Below are positions 45,322 through 54,977 of a stretch of DNA of 64,000 bases, one piece after another; position 1 is the stretch's first letter, and each line of letters begins with the position of its first letter. The stretch is taken from positions 1 to 64,000 of the forward strand of contig CAYXGW010000010.1 in the NCBI GenBank assembly GCA_964464595.1. Reading direction: 5' to 3'. The notes beneath the pieces are model-generated. The model worked only from the letters and a program-made list of their open reading frames with translations, was not told where the DNA came from and did not search any database. The translations under genes and the position numbers were made by a program. This DNA is from JADFJB01 sp964464595 (GTDB lineage Bacteria > Zhuqueibacterota > JdFR-76 > DREG01).

Positions 45322-45371
45322 CATGATGTTTTTAACAAACTATAATTTATGATAAACTAAAAATATGATAT

Positions 45372-45788
45372 TTAAATTAGTTCCGATTTTGAAAAGAAAA
45401 AACTAACTTCAATTTTTGCATTTTCAAGGGAATCCGAACCATGAGCAATATTATTCTGTTTACTTGTGGCAAATTCTTTTCGGATTGTGCCATCAGATGC
45501 TTCAGCCGGATCAGTTGCACCAATCAAATCCCTGTATGCGGATACAGCATTTTCTTTTTCAAGTACCATGGGAATACATTCTCCTGAAGTCATAAATACA
45601 ACTAAATCGTTATAAAAAGGCCTTTCTTTGTGAACAGCATAAAATTCACTTGCAGTCTTTTCGTCTAGCCGTATCAATTTCATACCAAGTATGTTAAATC
45701 CTGCCTGGAGAATTCTATCTATTACCTTACCTGTTTTATTGGCTTCCGTGCAATCCGGTTTTAAAATTGCCAGTGTTTGTTCTTTCAC
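45372..45788 (-). CDS. ndk: Nucleoside diphosphate kinase
   Basis: 138 residues, GTG start with GGAGGTAAG upstream. Active-site His116 in NIAHGSDS, with LAILKPDC near 7-14. It balances nucleoside triphosphates. It follows sucD by 37 bp; pairing with succinyl-CoA synthetase recalls the physical association of the two enzymes in other organisms. Confidence 0.97.
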   Translation of the reverse strand: MKEQTLAILKPDCTEANKTGKVIDRILQAGFNILGMKLIRLDEKTASEFYAVHKERPFYNDLVVFMTSGECIPMVLEKENAVSAYRDLIGATDPAEASDGTIRKEFATSKQNNIAHGSDSLENAKIEVSFFFSKSELI

Positions 45789-45825
45789 CTTACCTCCATT
45801 TACTATTTCAATTTCGTATTTATTG

Positions 45826-46698
45826 TCAATTCAAAATCGATTTCATTGTTGTACCTATTTCTGCCGGACTTTCAACAACATGAATATTGGCTGCTTCAAG
45901 TGCTGCCATTTTTTCAATTGCTGTGCCTTTACCACCGGATATTATAGCACCTGCATGACCCATCCTACGTCCCGGTGGAGCTGTTCTCCCAGCGATATAG
46001 CCAACCACCGGCTTAGTCATGTGTTGTTTTACGTACTCAGCAGCTTCTTCTTCAGAGGTTCCGCCAATTTCACCAATCATCACAACAGCTTTTGTATTTT
46101 CATCTTGTTGAAATAGCTTGAGTGCATCAACAAAATAAGTTCCGATTATCGGATCTCCACCAATTCCAATACAGGTTGATTGTCCGATATTTAAAGTAGT
46201 AAGTTGGTGAACAGCTTCATACGTCAAGGTACCACTTCTTGACACAACACCAACTTCGCCGGGAGTATGTATAAATCCCGGCATGATGCCAATCTTACAT
46301 TCACCAGGAGTAATAACTCCGGGACAATTTGGCCCAACCAATCTAGTTGTTCTTGATGCCAAATAGTGTTTGGCCTTGGCCATATCTAAAGTTGGTATCC
46401 CTTCTGTGATACAAACAATCAATCGAATTCCTGCATCTGCCGCTTCCATAATTGCATCCCCGGCAAAAGCAGGAGGAACAAATATTATGGACGTATTTGC
46501 AGCCTCATTCTCAACCGCTTCTGTAACCGTATTATAAACCGGGATTTTTTCTTGAAAAAGTTGCCCTCCTTTACCTGGTGTTACGCCGGCAACTACATTG
46601 GTTCCATATTCAACCATTTCGCTCGTATGATAAGAACCTTCGCCGCCTGTAATTCCTTGAACAACGACTCTTGTTGATTTATTCACTAGAATACTCAA
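45826..46698 (-). CDS. sucD: Succinyl-CoA synthetase subunit alpha
   Basis: 290 residues. CoA-binding N-terminus (QGITGGEGSYHT), phospho-His248 in GHAGAIISGGKGTA. With SucC it makes ATP or GTP from succinyl-CoA in the TCA cycle. The TTG start at 46698 has GGAGG at the correct distance. Confidence 0.97.
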   Translation of the reverse strand: MSILVNKSTRVVVQGITGGEGSYHTSEMVEYGTNVVAGVTPGKGGQLFQEKIPVYNTVTEAVENEAANTSIIFVPPAFAGDAIMEAADAGIRLIVCITEGIPTLDMAKAKHYLASRTTRLVGPNCPGVITPGECKIGIMPGFIHTPGEVGVVSRSGTLTYEAVHQLTTLNIGQSTCIGIGGDPIIGTYFVDALKLFQQDENTKAVVMIGEIGGTSEEEAAEYVKQHMTKPVVGYIAGRTAPPGRRMGHAGAIISGGKGTAIEKMAALEAANIHVVESPAEIGTTMKSILN

Positions 46699-46752
46699 TT
46701 TATTGCCTCCGAAGATCTTTTATCGTTATTAAATAAATACATGTTTCTTGGA

Positions 46753-47910
46753 TTACTCTATGGCTGCAACTACCATTTCTGCCGCATCCTTAAAATCATT
46801 TGCTACGGCAAATTCAAATTCCGACTGATTTAAAATATCTGCTGCCTCTTTTGCATTTGTACCCTGCAACCGAACCACAACAGGTACATTGATTTCAACA
46901 TTCCTGGAAGCCTGGATTACGCCTTTTGCAACTCTATCGCAACGCACGATTCCGCCAAAAATGTTAATTAATACAGCTTTTACGTTTGAATCAGCCAGCA
47001 GAATTTTATAGCCATTCTCAACCGTTTCCGCGCTTGCACCGCCACCCACATCCAAGAAATTAGCAGGTGATGAGCCCGCTAGTTTTATAATGTCCATTGT
47101 CGCCATGGCCAAACCGGCCCCGTTAACCATACAAGCTACCTCACCATCAAGTTTTATATAATTAAGACCATACTTTCCTGCTTCAACCTCAAGGGGTTCT
47201 TCCTCGTAAATATCCCTCATCTCTACCAAATCCGGGTGCCGATAAAGTGCATTGTCATCAAAACTGATTTTTGCATCAAGAGCTAAAACTCTGCCGTCTT
47301 TTGTTACTACCAATGGATTGATTTCTGCAAGAGATGCATCTACCTTTGATACTGCTTTGTAAAAATCGGATATTAATCGGAAGGAATTTTTAAACTGGTT
47401 ACCTGTTAATCCTAGTCCAAATGCGATCTTCCTGGTTTGGTAGGGCTGTAGACCTAATGCAGGATCGATGTATTCTTTTAGGATCTTTTCCGGCGTTTCT
47501 TCAGCAACTTTTTCAATTTCAACTCCTCCTTCAGTGCTGGCCATAAAAACAAACTTTGAAACGGATCGATCTAGTACAATCCCTGCGTAAAGCTCACGTT
47601 CAATTTCCATCGTTTCTTCAACCAAAATCTTACGAACTTTTTTACCTTCTGGTCCGGTTTGATGGGTGATTAAAGTTTTCCCAAGAATTTCGGAAGCAGT
47701 TTCTTCCGCTTCCTTGGACGATTTAGCCAGTTTTACACCACCTGCTTTTCCACGGCCGCCGGCATGAATCTGAGCCTTTATGACGACTTTTCCGCCAAGT
47801 TCTTCGGCAATATCTTTTGCTTCTAAAGAAGTAAAAGCGACCCTTCCCCTGGGAACTTCTACGCCATATTTTTTCAATACTTCTTTGGCTTGATATTCAT
47901 GAATTTTCAC
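46753..47910 (-). CDS. sucC: Succinyl-CoA synthetase subunit beta
   Basis: 385 residues with an ATP-grasp domain (HAGGRGKAGGV near 47-57) and a C-terminal ligase half (VNGAGLAMATMD, NIFGGIVRCD). GTG start with GAGG upstream. It lies before sucD, 54 bp apart. Confidence 0.97.
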   Translation of the reverse strand: MKIHEYQAKEVLKKYGVEVPRGRVAFTSLEAKDIAEELGGKVVIKAQIHAGGRGKAGGVKLAKSSKEAEETASEILGKTLITHQTGPEGKKVRKILVEETMEIERELYAGIVLDRSVSKFVFMASTEGGVEIEKVAEETPEKILKEYIDPALGLQPYQTRKIAFGLGLTGNQFKNSFRLISDFYKAVSKVDASLAEINPLVVTKDGRVLALDAKISFDDNALYRHPDLVEMRDIYEEEPLEVEAGKYGLNYIKLDGEVACMVNGAGLAMATMDIIKLAGSSPANFLDVGGGASAETVENGYKILLADSNVKAVLINIFGGIVRCDRVAKGVIQASRNVEINVPVVVRLQGTNAKEAADILNQSEFEFAVANDFKDAAEMVVAAIE

Positions 47911-47937
47911 GAATAACCTCCATTTTAATGATTAATC

Positions 47938-48882
47938 TTAGCTATGAATAATAGTTCCTGTTCTTCCTTCTAAAGCAGCTAAATGTTTTTCGACCGAAGT
48001 GATAATCACTCTTTTCCCTCCGGATTCTAGGAAATCAATCGCAGAATATATTTTGGGTCCCATGCTTCCTTTAGGAAATTGACCTTCATTAAAATAACTT
48101 TTTGCTTCCTCAATAGTAAGCGAATCTAAGTATTCTTGCCTGGGAGTGCCGAAATTCAATGCCACTTTTTCAACCGCTGTTAGAAGGTGTAATTCATCTG
48201 CTTCGAGTTCTTTAGCCAACACAGCCGAAGACAAATCTTTGTCGATAACAGCATCAACCCCTTCATAGGTTTTTTCTTCTGTAATGTAAACCGGTATCCC
48301 ACCTCCCCCAACGGTAACTACGATCACTCCTCTATCAAAAAGCTCTTTTATGATTTCTTTTTCGACAATTGCAATTGGCATCGGTGAAGGGACTACACGG
48401 CGCCATCCTCTCCCGGTGTCTTCTTTCATAGTCCAGGTTCGTTCTTTTTGAATCTTCTTTGCTTGCTCTTCGTTATAAAAACTACCGACAAATTTGGTGG
48501 GGTTCAGAATTGAAGGATCATTTTTATCAACAATAACTTGTGCTGGAATTGTAGTAACTTCTCTAACTATATTTTGCATGATTAACTTATTTTGCAGGGA
48601 TTGAGTAATCATATATCCCATACCACCACATAAATCCGCTACCATTACACCAAGGGGTATTGGTGTCACCTTGTTTCTTGTCTCTTCAACTCTTAATAAA
48701 TAATTGCCAACTTGGGGACCATTTCCATGCGTAAGCGCAAGTACGTTTCCATCTTTAATTATTTCAGCAATACCTAGAAGGCTCTTACGTGTATTAGCAA
48801 ATTGCTGAGCAATATTACCGTCTTCAAATTCCCGTGTAATTGCATTACCACCTAATGCAACAACGATCCGCTTTTGAGTCAT
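47938..48882 (-). CDS. arcC: Carbamate kinase
   Basis: About 314 residues of the amino-acid kinase fold. VVALGGNAI at the N-terminus, THGNGPQVGNYLLR near 50-63 and VTVGGGGIPV near 203-212 are typical. It interconverts carbamoyl phosphate and ADP with ATP and carbamate, the ATP-yielding end of arginine or purine/allantoin breakdown. No arcA or arcB is nearby; it heads a run with sucC, sucD and ndk. The ATG at 48882 is chosen over a TTG nine codons upstream because of family alignment. Confidence 0.93.
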   Translation of the reverse strand: MTQKRIVVALGGNAITREFEDGNIAQQFANTRKSLLGIAEIIKDGNVLALTHGNGPQVGNYLLRVEETRNKVTPIPLGVMVADLCGGMGYMITQSLQNKLIMQNIVREVTTIPAQVIVDKNDPSILNPTKFVGSFYNEEQAKKIQKERTWTMKEDTGRGWRRVVPSPMPIAIVEKEIIKELFDRGVIVVTVGGGGIPVYITEEKTYEGVDAVIDKDLSSAVLAKELEADELHLLTAVEKVALNFGTPRQEYLDSLTIEEAKSYFNEGQFPKGSMGPKIYSAIDFLESGGKRVIITSVEKHLAALEGRTGTIIHS

Positions 48883-48987
48883 TATATTTCCAAATTGAGT
48901 ATCAAACAAAAAAGGGCATCCACTTAAAACAGGATACTTAAAACAAATTTATTTAAGCAACACCAAAGTGTATCTGTTTAGAGAAAA

Positions 48988-49016
48988 ATAATATCAATAA
49001 TACCATAATTCATCAA
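48988..49016 (-). promoter_or_regulatory. Promoter of the arcC-sucCD-ndk run
   Basis: TTGATG (49011-49016), 17-bp spacer, TATTAT (48988-48993) on the minus strand, about 105 bp before the arcC ATG. Confidence 0.5.
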
Positions 49017-49113
49017 TAATTATCTACTCTTTGAAGTGGCTAAACTTTTCTTGATTTTCGCAAAGCCTTATACTATTTTTATTCCCGCTTTTAAGTAAAA
49101 TAAGGAAATTAAC

Positions 49114-49305
49114 ATGGCGAGAAAATGTGATATTTGTGGCAAAGGCCCTTTGACAGGAAACCATGTTAGCCATGCCCACAATTTAACCAAAAGAAGATGG
49201 CTACCAAATCTACAAAAAGTTCGTGCTAATGTCGAAGGTAAAGTCAAAAGATTAACTGTCTGTACTTCTTGTATTCGCTCCGGGAAAGTACAAAAGGCAG
49301 CATAG
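49114..49305 (+). CDS. rpmB: 50S ribosomal protein L28
   Basis: 63 residues. MARKCDICGKGP with CxxC (5 and 8) and CTSC near 50-53 give the zinc-binding form; NHVSHAHNLTKRRWLPNLQ is the family core (seen about 17-35). It is on the plus strand, with TAAGGAAA before the ATG, and is convergent with ftsZ. Confidence 0.97.
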   Translation: MARKCDICGKGPLTGNHVSHAHNLTKRRWLPNLQKVRANVEGKVKRLTVCTSCIRSGKVQKAA

Positions 49306-49325
49306 CAGTTTTTTAAGCATATAAT

Positions 49326-49355
49326 AAAAAAAGCGGAATTCTCCGCTTTTTTTTT
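49326..49355. terminator. Bidirectional terminator between rpmB and ftsZ
   Basis: GCGGA (49333-49337) and TCCGC (49342-49346) with a 4-base loop, flanked by a 7-base A-run and a 9-base T-run. It can end rpmB on the plus strand and the dcw operon on the minus strand. Confidence 0.88.
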
Positions 49356-49441
49356 GCTTCCAGCAGTAATCCATCATTGCTTGAAATCAATTAATCTTTT
49401 TCTTGATGAAGTTTCTTTTTTTATTTTCAAAACAAATATCA

Positions 49442-50677
49442 TTATGAAGCTTCACCCATTTGCCTCTTGCGCATATACGCTGGAATATCATACACATCGA
49501 CTTCATCGCCACTATTATTAGAAATCTCTTCTTCAAATACTTTTGGCTCTTTTCGTTTAAAAGCAGGAATATCTAAGACTTTGCGCCTTGCGCCAATAAT
49601 ATCTTGAAAAGGATTTTGATTTTCGGAAAAATTCATATTTATCTCATCATCCAACCCCGTCGCAATAACAGTTACACGAATTTCATCCTTGATCTTTTCA
49701 TCTATGATTGCTCCAAAGAATATATTTGCATCAGAGCCTGTGGATTCCGATATAACTGATGATGCATTTTTTATATCATCCAAAGTAAGGTCTAAGCCAC
49801 CGGTGATATTAATCAAAAGGCCCTTTGCACCTTCCATAGAGACATCCTCAAGAAGTGGACTGGCAATAGCAATAGTAGCGGCTTCTAGAGCCCGGTCCGG
49901 GCCTGATGCTTGTCCGGTCCCCATCAAAGCAGAACCCATCTCGGCCATTACTGTTTTAACATCTGCAAAATCCAAGTTTACCAATCCCGGAATTGTTATA
50001 AGATCCGATATTCCTTGGGTTGCATGTAATAAAATATCATCTGCTATTTTAAAGGCTTCAAGAAGGGAAGTGCCTTTTGGCACAATTGAGAACAATCGTT
50101 GATTCGGAATAGTAATTAACGTATCAATTTTTTCTCTTAGTTTTGCTATTCCTTCTAATGCTCGCTTCGCTCGTTTTACACCTTCAAACTGAAACGGCTT
50201 AGTAACAATTGCCACTGTTAAGGCTTCCATTTCCTTCGCTATTTCGGCAACAACAGGTGCAGCACCGGTTCCTGTACCGCCACCCATTCCGGCGGTAATA
50301 AAAACCATGTCGGTATCTGACATAATTGCAGCTAAAGACTCACGATCTTCTTCCACAGCCAGCCGGCCAATTTCGGGATCAGCGCCAGCTCCCAACCCTT
50401 TAGTTAATTTTTTCCCGATCTGAATTTTATGTGTTGCTTGACTTAATTCCAAAGCCTGGGAATCCGTATTTATTGCAATAAAGTCAACTCCTTGCAACTG
50501 TGCTTCTATCATTCGATTTAATGCATTTCCCCCGGCGCCGCCTACGCCGATAACTTTCATCCTGGCTTTAGCTTCAATTTCTTGGTCGTAATCTATTGCT
50601 ATAGACATTGTATTTCCTTCCGGTAAGTTTGCGAGTTTATTATTTTCAAGTTTCCAACCAAAAGATAATTGGTCCAT
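49442..50677 (-). CDS. ftsZ: Cell division protein FtsZ
   Basis: 411 residues. The GTP loop GGGTGTG lies at 132-138 and the T7 loop NLDFADVKTV near 225. The core is preceded by a 35-residue N-terminal extension. The tail contains two motifs like the conserved C-terminal peptide that binds FtsA: DIPAFKRK (369-376) and DIPAYMRKR (397-405). FtsZ polymerises at the division site. Start ATG at 50677 is supported by AGAGGTG. It is last in the dcw cluster, 38 bp after ftsA. Confidence 0.97.
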   Translation of the reverse strand: MDQLSFGWKLENNKLANLPEGNTMSIAIDYDQEIEAKARMKVIGVGGAGGNALNRMIEAQLQGVDFIAINTDSQALELSQATHKIQIGKKLTKGLGAGADPEIGRLAVEEDRESLAAIMSDTDMVFITAGMGGGTGTGAAPVVAEIAKEMEALTVAIVTKPFQFEGVKRAKRALEGIAKLREKIDTLITIPNQRLFSIVPKGTSLLEAFKIADDILLHATQGISDLITIPGLVNLDFADVKTVMAEMGSALMGTGQASGPDRALEAATIAIASPLLEDVSMEGAKGLLINITGGLDLTLDDIKNASSVISESTGSDANIFFGAIIDEKIKDEIRVTVIATGLDDEINMNFSENQNPFQDIIGARRKVLDIPAFKRKEPKVFEEEISNNSGDEVDVYDIPAYMRKRQMGEAS

Positions 50678-50715
50678 TTAACACCTCTTTATTTATCAAG
50701 CCAATTTTAAAACTG

Positions 50716-52089
50716 CTAAAATAAATCCTTCACTAATCTTTTCATCCAGCTTAGTATTGATTGGAAATTCTCAGATTCATCACCTTCATCAAGTTGCATA
50801 TCCTCATTTTTGTATGTGACACCATAGTGAATTAGCCCTATTCCGGTTGCATGGATAGGTGATCTGGCAAGCCCTACCAAACCTCCAAATCCCTGGGGGA
50901 TGCCAAGCTTTACCGGTGTATCAAAAATTTGCTCGGCTAACTCTCCAATAGATTCCAGCATTGAACCTCCACCTGTTAAAACAATACCGGCGTTTAAAAA
51001 ATCTGCATATTCAGACCGTTGAATTTCTCTTTTGGCTAGCATTAGTATTTCTTCGATTCTTGGTTGAATAATTTCAGTTAATACTGATTTGGGTACCATA
51101 GTTGAAGAGCGACCTCCGACACCCGGAACTTCAATAGTTTCACCATTCATTTGCTTACAGGATAAAGCGCAACCATATTTCAATTTAATTTCTTCCGCCC
51201 TATCAATCGGAGTTCGAAGTCCCTGGGCAATATCGTTAGTAACATTTTTGCCGCCAAGACCGATGACTGCGGTATGTCGAATGCTGCCTTCGAAAATTAA
51301 TGCAATATCGGTTGTTCCACCGCCCAAATCGAGTAATCCAATGCCTATTTCCTTTTCATCATCACCTAATACAGCAAAGCTCGAGGCCAAAGGTTCTAAC
51401 ACCAGACTCCGGACTTTCAAACCGGTTCTCTGGACACAGCGATAAATATTTTGGGCAGAAGTTACTGCACCAGTTACAATATGAACCTCCGCCTCTAACC
51501 GAACGCCTGAAAACCCTACTGGATTTTTTATACCACTTTGCTCATCTACAATAAATTCCTGGGGAATGACATGAATAATTTCGCGATCAATCGGCAATGA
51601 CACGGCTTTAGCTGCATCGATGACTCTTTGAACATCACCTTCGCTGATTTCGCGATTTCCGCCCGATACTGCCACCACACCCCTGCTGTTAATACTTCGA
51701 ATATGGTCGCCTGCAATTCCCACATAGACCGATTCTATTTCAATACCAGACATCAACTCAGCTTCTTTAACAGCCTTTTCAATTGATTGAACTGTTTTAT
51801 CCAAGTTGACCACAACCCCTCTTCGCAATCCTTCTGAAGGAGAAACTCCAACACCGATGATTTTCATCCCTTCTATTTCATCGATTTCTGCGACAATAAC
51901 TGCAATCTTATTTGTGCCAATATCCAAACCCACAATGATTTGTCCTAATTCCCGGTCTTTCCGCATAGACTTTTCAGTAGTTGTTTTCTTCCATACATCA
52001 GGGTAGGTTGACCGACGATTTCCATTTGATTTTACCAAAGTGCTATTGAATAAATCTAATGAATCGTTAATAAAAGTTTTCCTAGTCAT
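50716..52089 (-). CDS. ftsA: Cell division protein FtsA
   Basis: 457 residues, actin-like. IIVGLDIGTNKIAVIV near 51-66, LDLGGGTTDIA near 245-255 and LTGGGSMLE near 371. An extra 45 residues precede the fold; the first ATG has AAGGA at a usable distance, and an internal ATG at codon 42 is an alternative. The C-terminal SWMKRLVKDLF is an amphipathic membrane-binding helix. It anchors FtsZ to the membrane. Confidence 0.96.
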   Translation of the reverse strand: MTRKTFINDSLDLFNSTLVKSNGNRRSTYPDVWKKTTTEKSMRKDRELGQIIVGLDIGTNKIAVIVAEIDEIEGMKIIGVGVSPSEGLRRGVVVNLDKTVQSIEKAVKEAELMSGIEIESVYVGIAGDHIRSINSRGVVAVSGGNREISEGDVQRVIDAAKAVSLPIDREIIHVIPQEFIVDEQSGIKNPVGFSGVRLEAEVHIVTGAVTSAQNIYRCVQRTGLKVRSLVLEPLASSFAVLGDDEKEIGIGLLDLGGGTTDIALIFEGSIRHTAVIGLGGKNVTNDIAQGLRTPIDRAEEIKLKYGCALSCKQMNGETIEVPGVGGRSSTMVPKSVLTEIIQPRIEEILMLAKREIQRSEYADFLNAGIVLTGGGSMLESIGELAEQIFDTPVKLGIPQGFGGLVGLARSPIHATGIGLIHYGVTYKNEDMQLDEGDESENFQSILSWMKRLVKDLF

Positions 52090-52122
52090 ATCAAAATCCT
52101 TTTTCGTATTTATTATTTTATT

Positions 52123-52875
52123 TCAATTATAATTAGCAACGACCTGATCTTCGAATCGAAGGTCCACATAAGAAAGTTTATTATACTTGTTTTCTCTCTT
52201 AATTTTATTTATAAAAATGAAAATTTTTTCTGCTTTTTTGGAGAAATTTTCGCGCCCAAATAAAACAGGAAATCGTCCATCATTAAAGTATAAAACATAT
52301 CCTGTTTTTGGATCATAATGAACTTCCGAAAGACTTTGATAATATGCAGTGCTTATCTTTTGATTTGACATCAGCAAATCAATTGCTTTTGCTACTCGAT
52401 CGCTTTTCATGAGTTCACCAGCCTCGTTTGAGAGATCTTCAATACCAGTAATTACTGGCAAACTTCCCAATAACATTCCTGTTCGTAAAGGAAGCAGCGT
52501 ACCCTCTCTATCTGTCGCAGAGAGTGGTTTGCCAATTTGTGAAATATATGCGACTGGTTTCCTTTCGATAATATCTATTTGGAGCGATGAAGGTAAACGT
52601 CTGGATACCAATGCTGCTTTAACATAGGGGTGCTTCTCAATAGATTGTTGGATTTCAACCAAATTTAGAATTGTAACATTAGCACCGATATCCAAATTAA
52701 ATTGACCTAATATATGTTCAGTTTTGATAAGCCGGTTACCATTCACTTCGATAGTTTGTAAAGAAAAAGTATTGCTAATTACAACCCAATTATTAATTTG
52801 CAAAACAATTAATACGATCCCAATAATTACCACTACCATTGTGGCCCCACGGATTAACTTATTCTTTTTCTTCAT
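52123..52875 (-). CDS. ftsQ: Cell division protein FtsQ
   Basis: 250 residues. A single membrane helix (about 13-30), then a POTRA domain (SLQTIEVNGNRLI to about 110) and a FtsQ C-terminal beta domain. It bridges septal peptidoglycan synthesis and the FtsLB proteins. AAGGAGT before the ATG. Between murB and ftsA as usual. Confidence 0.92.
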   Translation of the reverse strand: MKKKNKLIRGATMVVVIIGIVLIVLQINNWVVISNTFSLQTIEVNGNRLIKTEHILGQFNLDIGANVTILNLVEIQQSIEKHPYVKAALVSRRLPSSLQIDIIERKPVAYISQIGKPLSATDREGTLLPLRTGMLLGSLPVITGIEDLSNEAGELMKSDRVAKAIDLLMSNQKISTAYYQSLSEVHYDPKTGYVLYFNDGRFPVLFGRENFSKKAEKIFIFINKIKRENKYNKLSYVDLRFEDQVVANYN

Positions 52876-52909
52876 GATAAAACTCCTTGATTGAATCTAT
52901 ATCCTTTGA

Positions 52910-53842
52910 TTAGCCACGATCACTCCAGCCCACCAATTGGTTTTCCAATTCAAGTTTGACATCAAAGTTTTTATATACTTTCTCGCTAATAATTTGAATC
53001 AGATCAAATATATTTTGTGCAGTCGCCCTACCTTTGTTGAGAATGAAATTTGCATGCTTTGTAGAAACAACCGCGTCGCCAACCCGTGTTCCTTTTAACC
53101 CTGCTTGTTCAATTAATACACCGGCATATTTCCCAGGCGGTCTTTTGAATACACTACCTGCAGATGGATAGGACAATGGTTGTTTACTTTTTCTTCGCTG
53201 CCAAATTTCATCCATAGTTTTGCTCATGGCATGGTAGGCATCCGGTTTCATTAATAATTCTATTCCAAGAGTAATCTTATCAGGATCGGTAAATCCTTTG
53301 CGATAACCAAATTGGATCTCATCTCTTTGCAAAGTGTTTGTTTTTCCGTTTAAATCCATCACATCTACGGAAATTAGACAATCTGAAATTTCACTTCCAA
53401 AAGCTCCTGCATTCATATAAACTGCTCCGCCTATCGTCCCTGGAATTCCGAATAATCTCTCCAAACCTCCCAAACACTTCCTTTTCATTTCAATAAGGAA
53501 GTCCCAAAGAATCACTCCGGAGCCAACATTAATGGTAAGATTGTCGATGTTCAATTCTTTGAATCCCTTTTGCAAATTCACAACAACACCTCTAAAACCT
53601 AGGTCACTAATTAGGAGATTAGCGCCTTTACCTATAATGAAAAACGGAATATTTTTTTTTGACACATAATTCATAAAAACACTTAAATCCTCACAACCAG
53701 ACGGCTCGAAATAAATATCTGCAAGACCTCCGACTTTATAAGATGTATATCTTCGCAAAGACCGATCTTTCACCAACAACCCGCGAACCATTCTTCTCAA
53801 ATCATGAAAAGCAGGGTCACGGTGCCATTTATCGGTTTTCAT
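52910..53842 (-). CDS. murB: UDP-N-acetylenolpyruvoylglucosamine reductase
   Basis: 310 residues, the FAD-binding PCMH fold. YTSYKVGGLADI near 32-43, GIPGTIGGAVYMNAGAFGS near 135-153, and SAGSVFKRP near 227 with the catalytic Ser. It reduces enolpyruvyl-UDP-GlcNAc to UDP-MurNAc. Confidence 0.96.
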   Translation of the reverse strand: MKTDKWHRDPAFHDLRRMVRGLLVKDRSLRRYTSYKVGGLADIYFEPSGCEDLSVFMNYVSKKNIPFFIIGKGANLLISDLGFRGVVVNLQKGFKELNIDNLTINVGSGVILWDFLIEMKRKCLGGLERLFGIPGTIGGAVYMNAGAFGSEISDCLISVDVMDLNGKTNTLQRDEIQFGYRKGFTDPDKITLGIELLMKPDAYHAMSKTMDEIWQRRKSKQPLSYPSAGSVFKRPPGKYAGVLIEQAGLKGTRVGDAVVSTKHANFILNKGRATAQNIFDLIQIISEKVYKNFDVKLELENQLVGWSDRG

Positions 53843-53867
53843 TCTGCAAATTTATACTTCAATCTGA

Positions 53868-54977
53868 TCAATTAGATAAGAGAGTATCGCATAGATCAGA
53901 AACAATGTCATGAGCAGCATTTGGCCTCGCTAAACTTTTCATATTCATTTTCATTTTTGAAAGTTTTACATCATCATTGATAGTTTCTTTAATTACTTTG
54001 AACAGTTTGTCTGCATTAAGATCGTCTTCTAAAAGACAAATAGCTGCGCCTTTGGATTCCAAATCTCGCGCGTTGTATTCTTGATGACCAGCAGTTGCAT
54101 AGGGGAATGGAATTAAAATCGCCGGAACCTCCAAATAAGTTAATTCAGCAATTGTCGTAGCTCCCGCCCGGCAAATACAGAGATTGCAGCCTGTATAGGC
54201 GGAATAAATTCTATGAATAAATGGGAATAGTTTAAGCCCGGAATGAACAGCCATTTTTTTCGAGATTTTCTCATAATGAATTGAACCGGTTGCCCAGATT
54301 ATTTGAATGCCACATTCTTGGATTAGCTGTGGTGCAATCTCAATCATGAATTCATTGATTTTTAAAGCACCTTGACTTCCGCCAAAAACAAACAAAGTCT
54401 TTAAATTTGGATCTAATTCGAATTCTTGTATTGCTACACTCGGATCTATTAATGAATCAATCTGCCTAACGGGATTACCGAAAACTCTTATTTTTTCTTT
54501 ATTCTTAAAATATTTTTCCGAAGATTCATAAGTCAAGTAAATTCGCTTTGCCAATTTACCCAATAATCGTGTAGAGGCGCCTGGAAAGCTATTCTGTTCA
54601 TGAATTGCTGTCGGAATTCTTAAAGTGGCTGCCGAAGATACAACTGGGAGGCTAACATAGCCTCCGGAACCTACAATTAAATCCGGCCGTTTCCACAAGA
54701 ATTGCAACAATAAATTTATTACTGAAGCTATAAATTCAAGTGGAATTAATAAATTACTAAGAGTCAAGTTACGCTTAAGTCCTCTTATTCGAATAAAATT
54801 AAGCCGGTATTCTAGTTGATCTTTCAATCTAAATTCGATGCCTTTCTTTGTGCCCCAAAAAGCTATTTCGCAATTCGGGAAACGGTTACTAAATTCTTTT
54901 GCGATTGCCAAAGCCGGATATAAATGCCCTGCTGTTCCACCTCCGGCAAAATGAATTCGAATTGGTTTATTTTCCAA
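53868..54977 (-). CDS. murG: UDP-GlcNAc:undecaprenyl-PP-MurNAc-pentapeptide GlcNAc transferase
   Basis: 369 residues, GT-B. FAGGGTAGHLYPALA near 10-24, GSGGYVSLPV near 103 and FGGSQGALKIN near 203. It makes lipid II on the inner side of the membrane. The frame overlaps the ftsW stop by 11 bp. The start is TTG at 54977. Confidence 0.96.
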   Translation of the reverse strand: MENKPIRIHFAGGGTAGHLYPALAIAKEFSNRFPNCEIAFWGTKKGIEFRLKDQLEYRLNFIRIRGLKRNLTLSNLLIPLEFIASVINLLLQFLWKRPDLIVGSGGYVSLPVVSSAATLRIPTAIHEQNSFPGASTRLLGKLAKRIYLTYESSEKYFKNKEKIRVFGNPVRQIDSLIDPSVAIQEFELDPNLKTLFVFGGSQGALKINEFMIEIAPQLIQECGIQIIWATGSIHYEKISKKMAVHSGLKLFPFIHRIYSAYTGCNLCICRAGATTIAELTYLEVPAILIPFPYATAGHQEYNARDLESKGAAICLLEDDLNADKLFKVIKETINDDVKLSKMKMNMKSLARPNAAHDIVSDLCDTLLSN

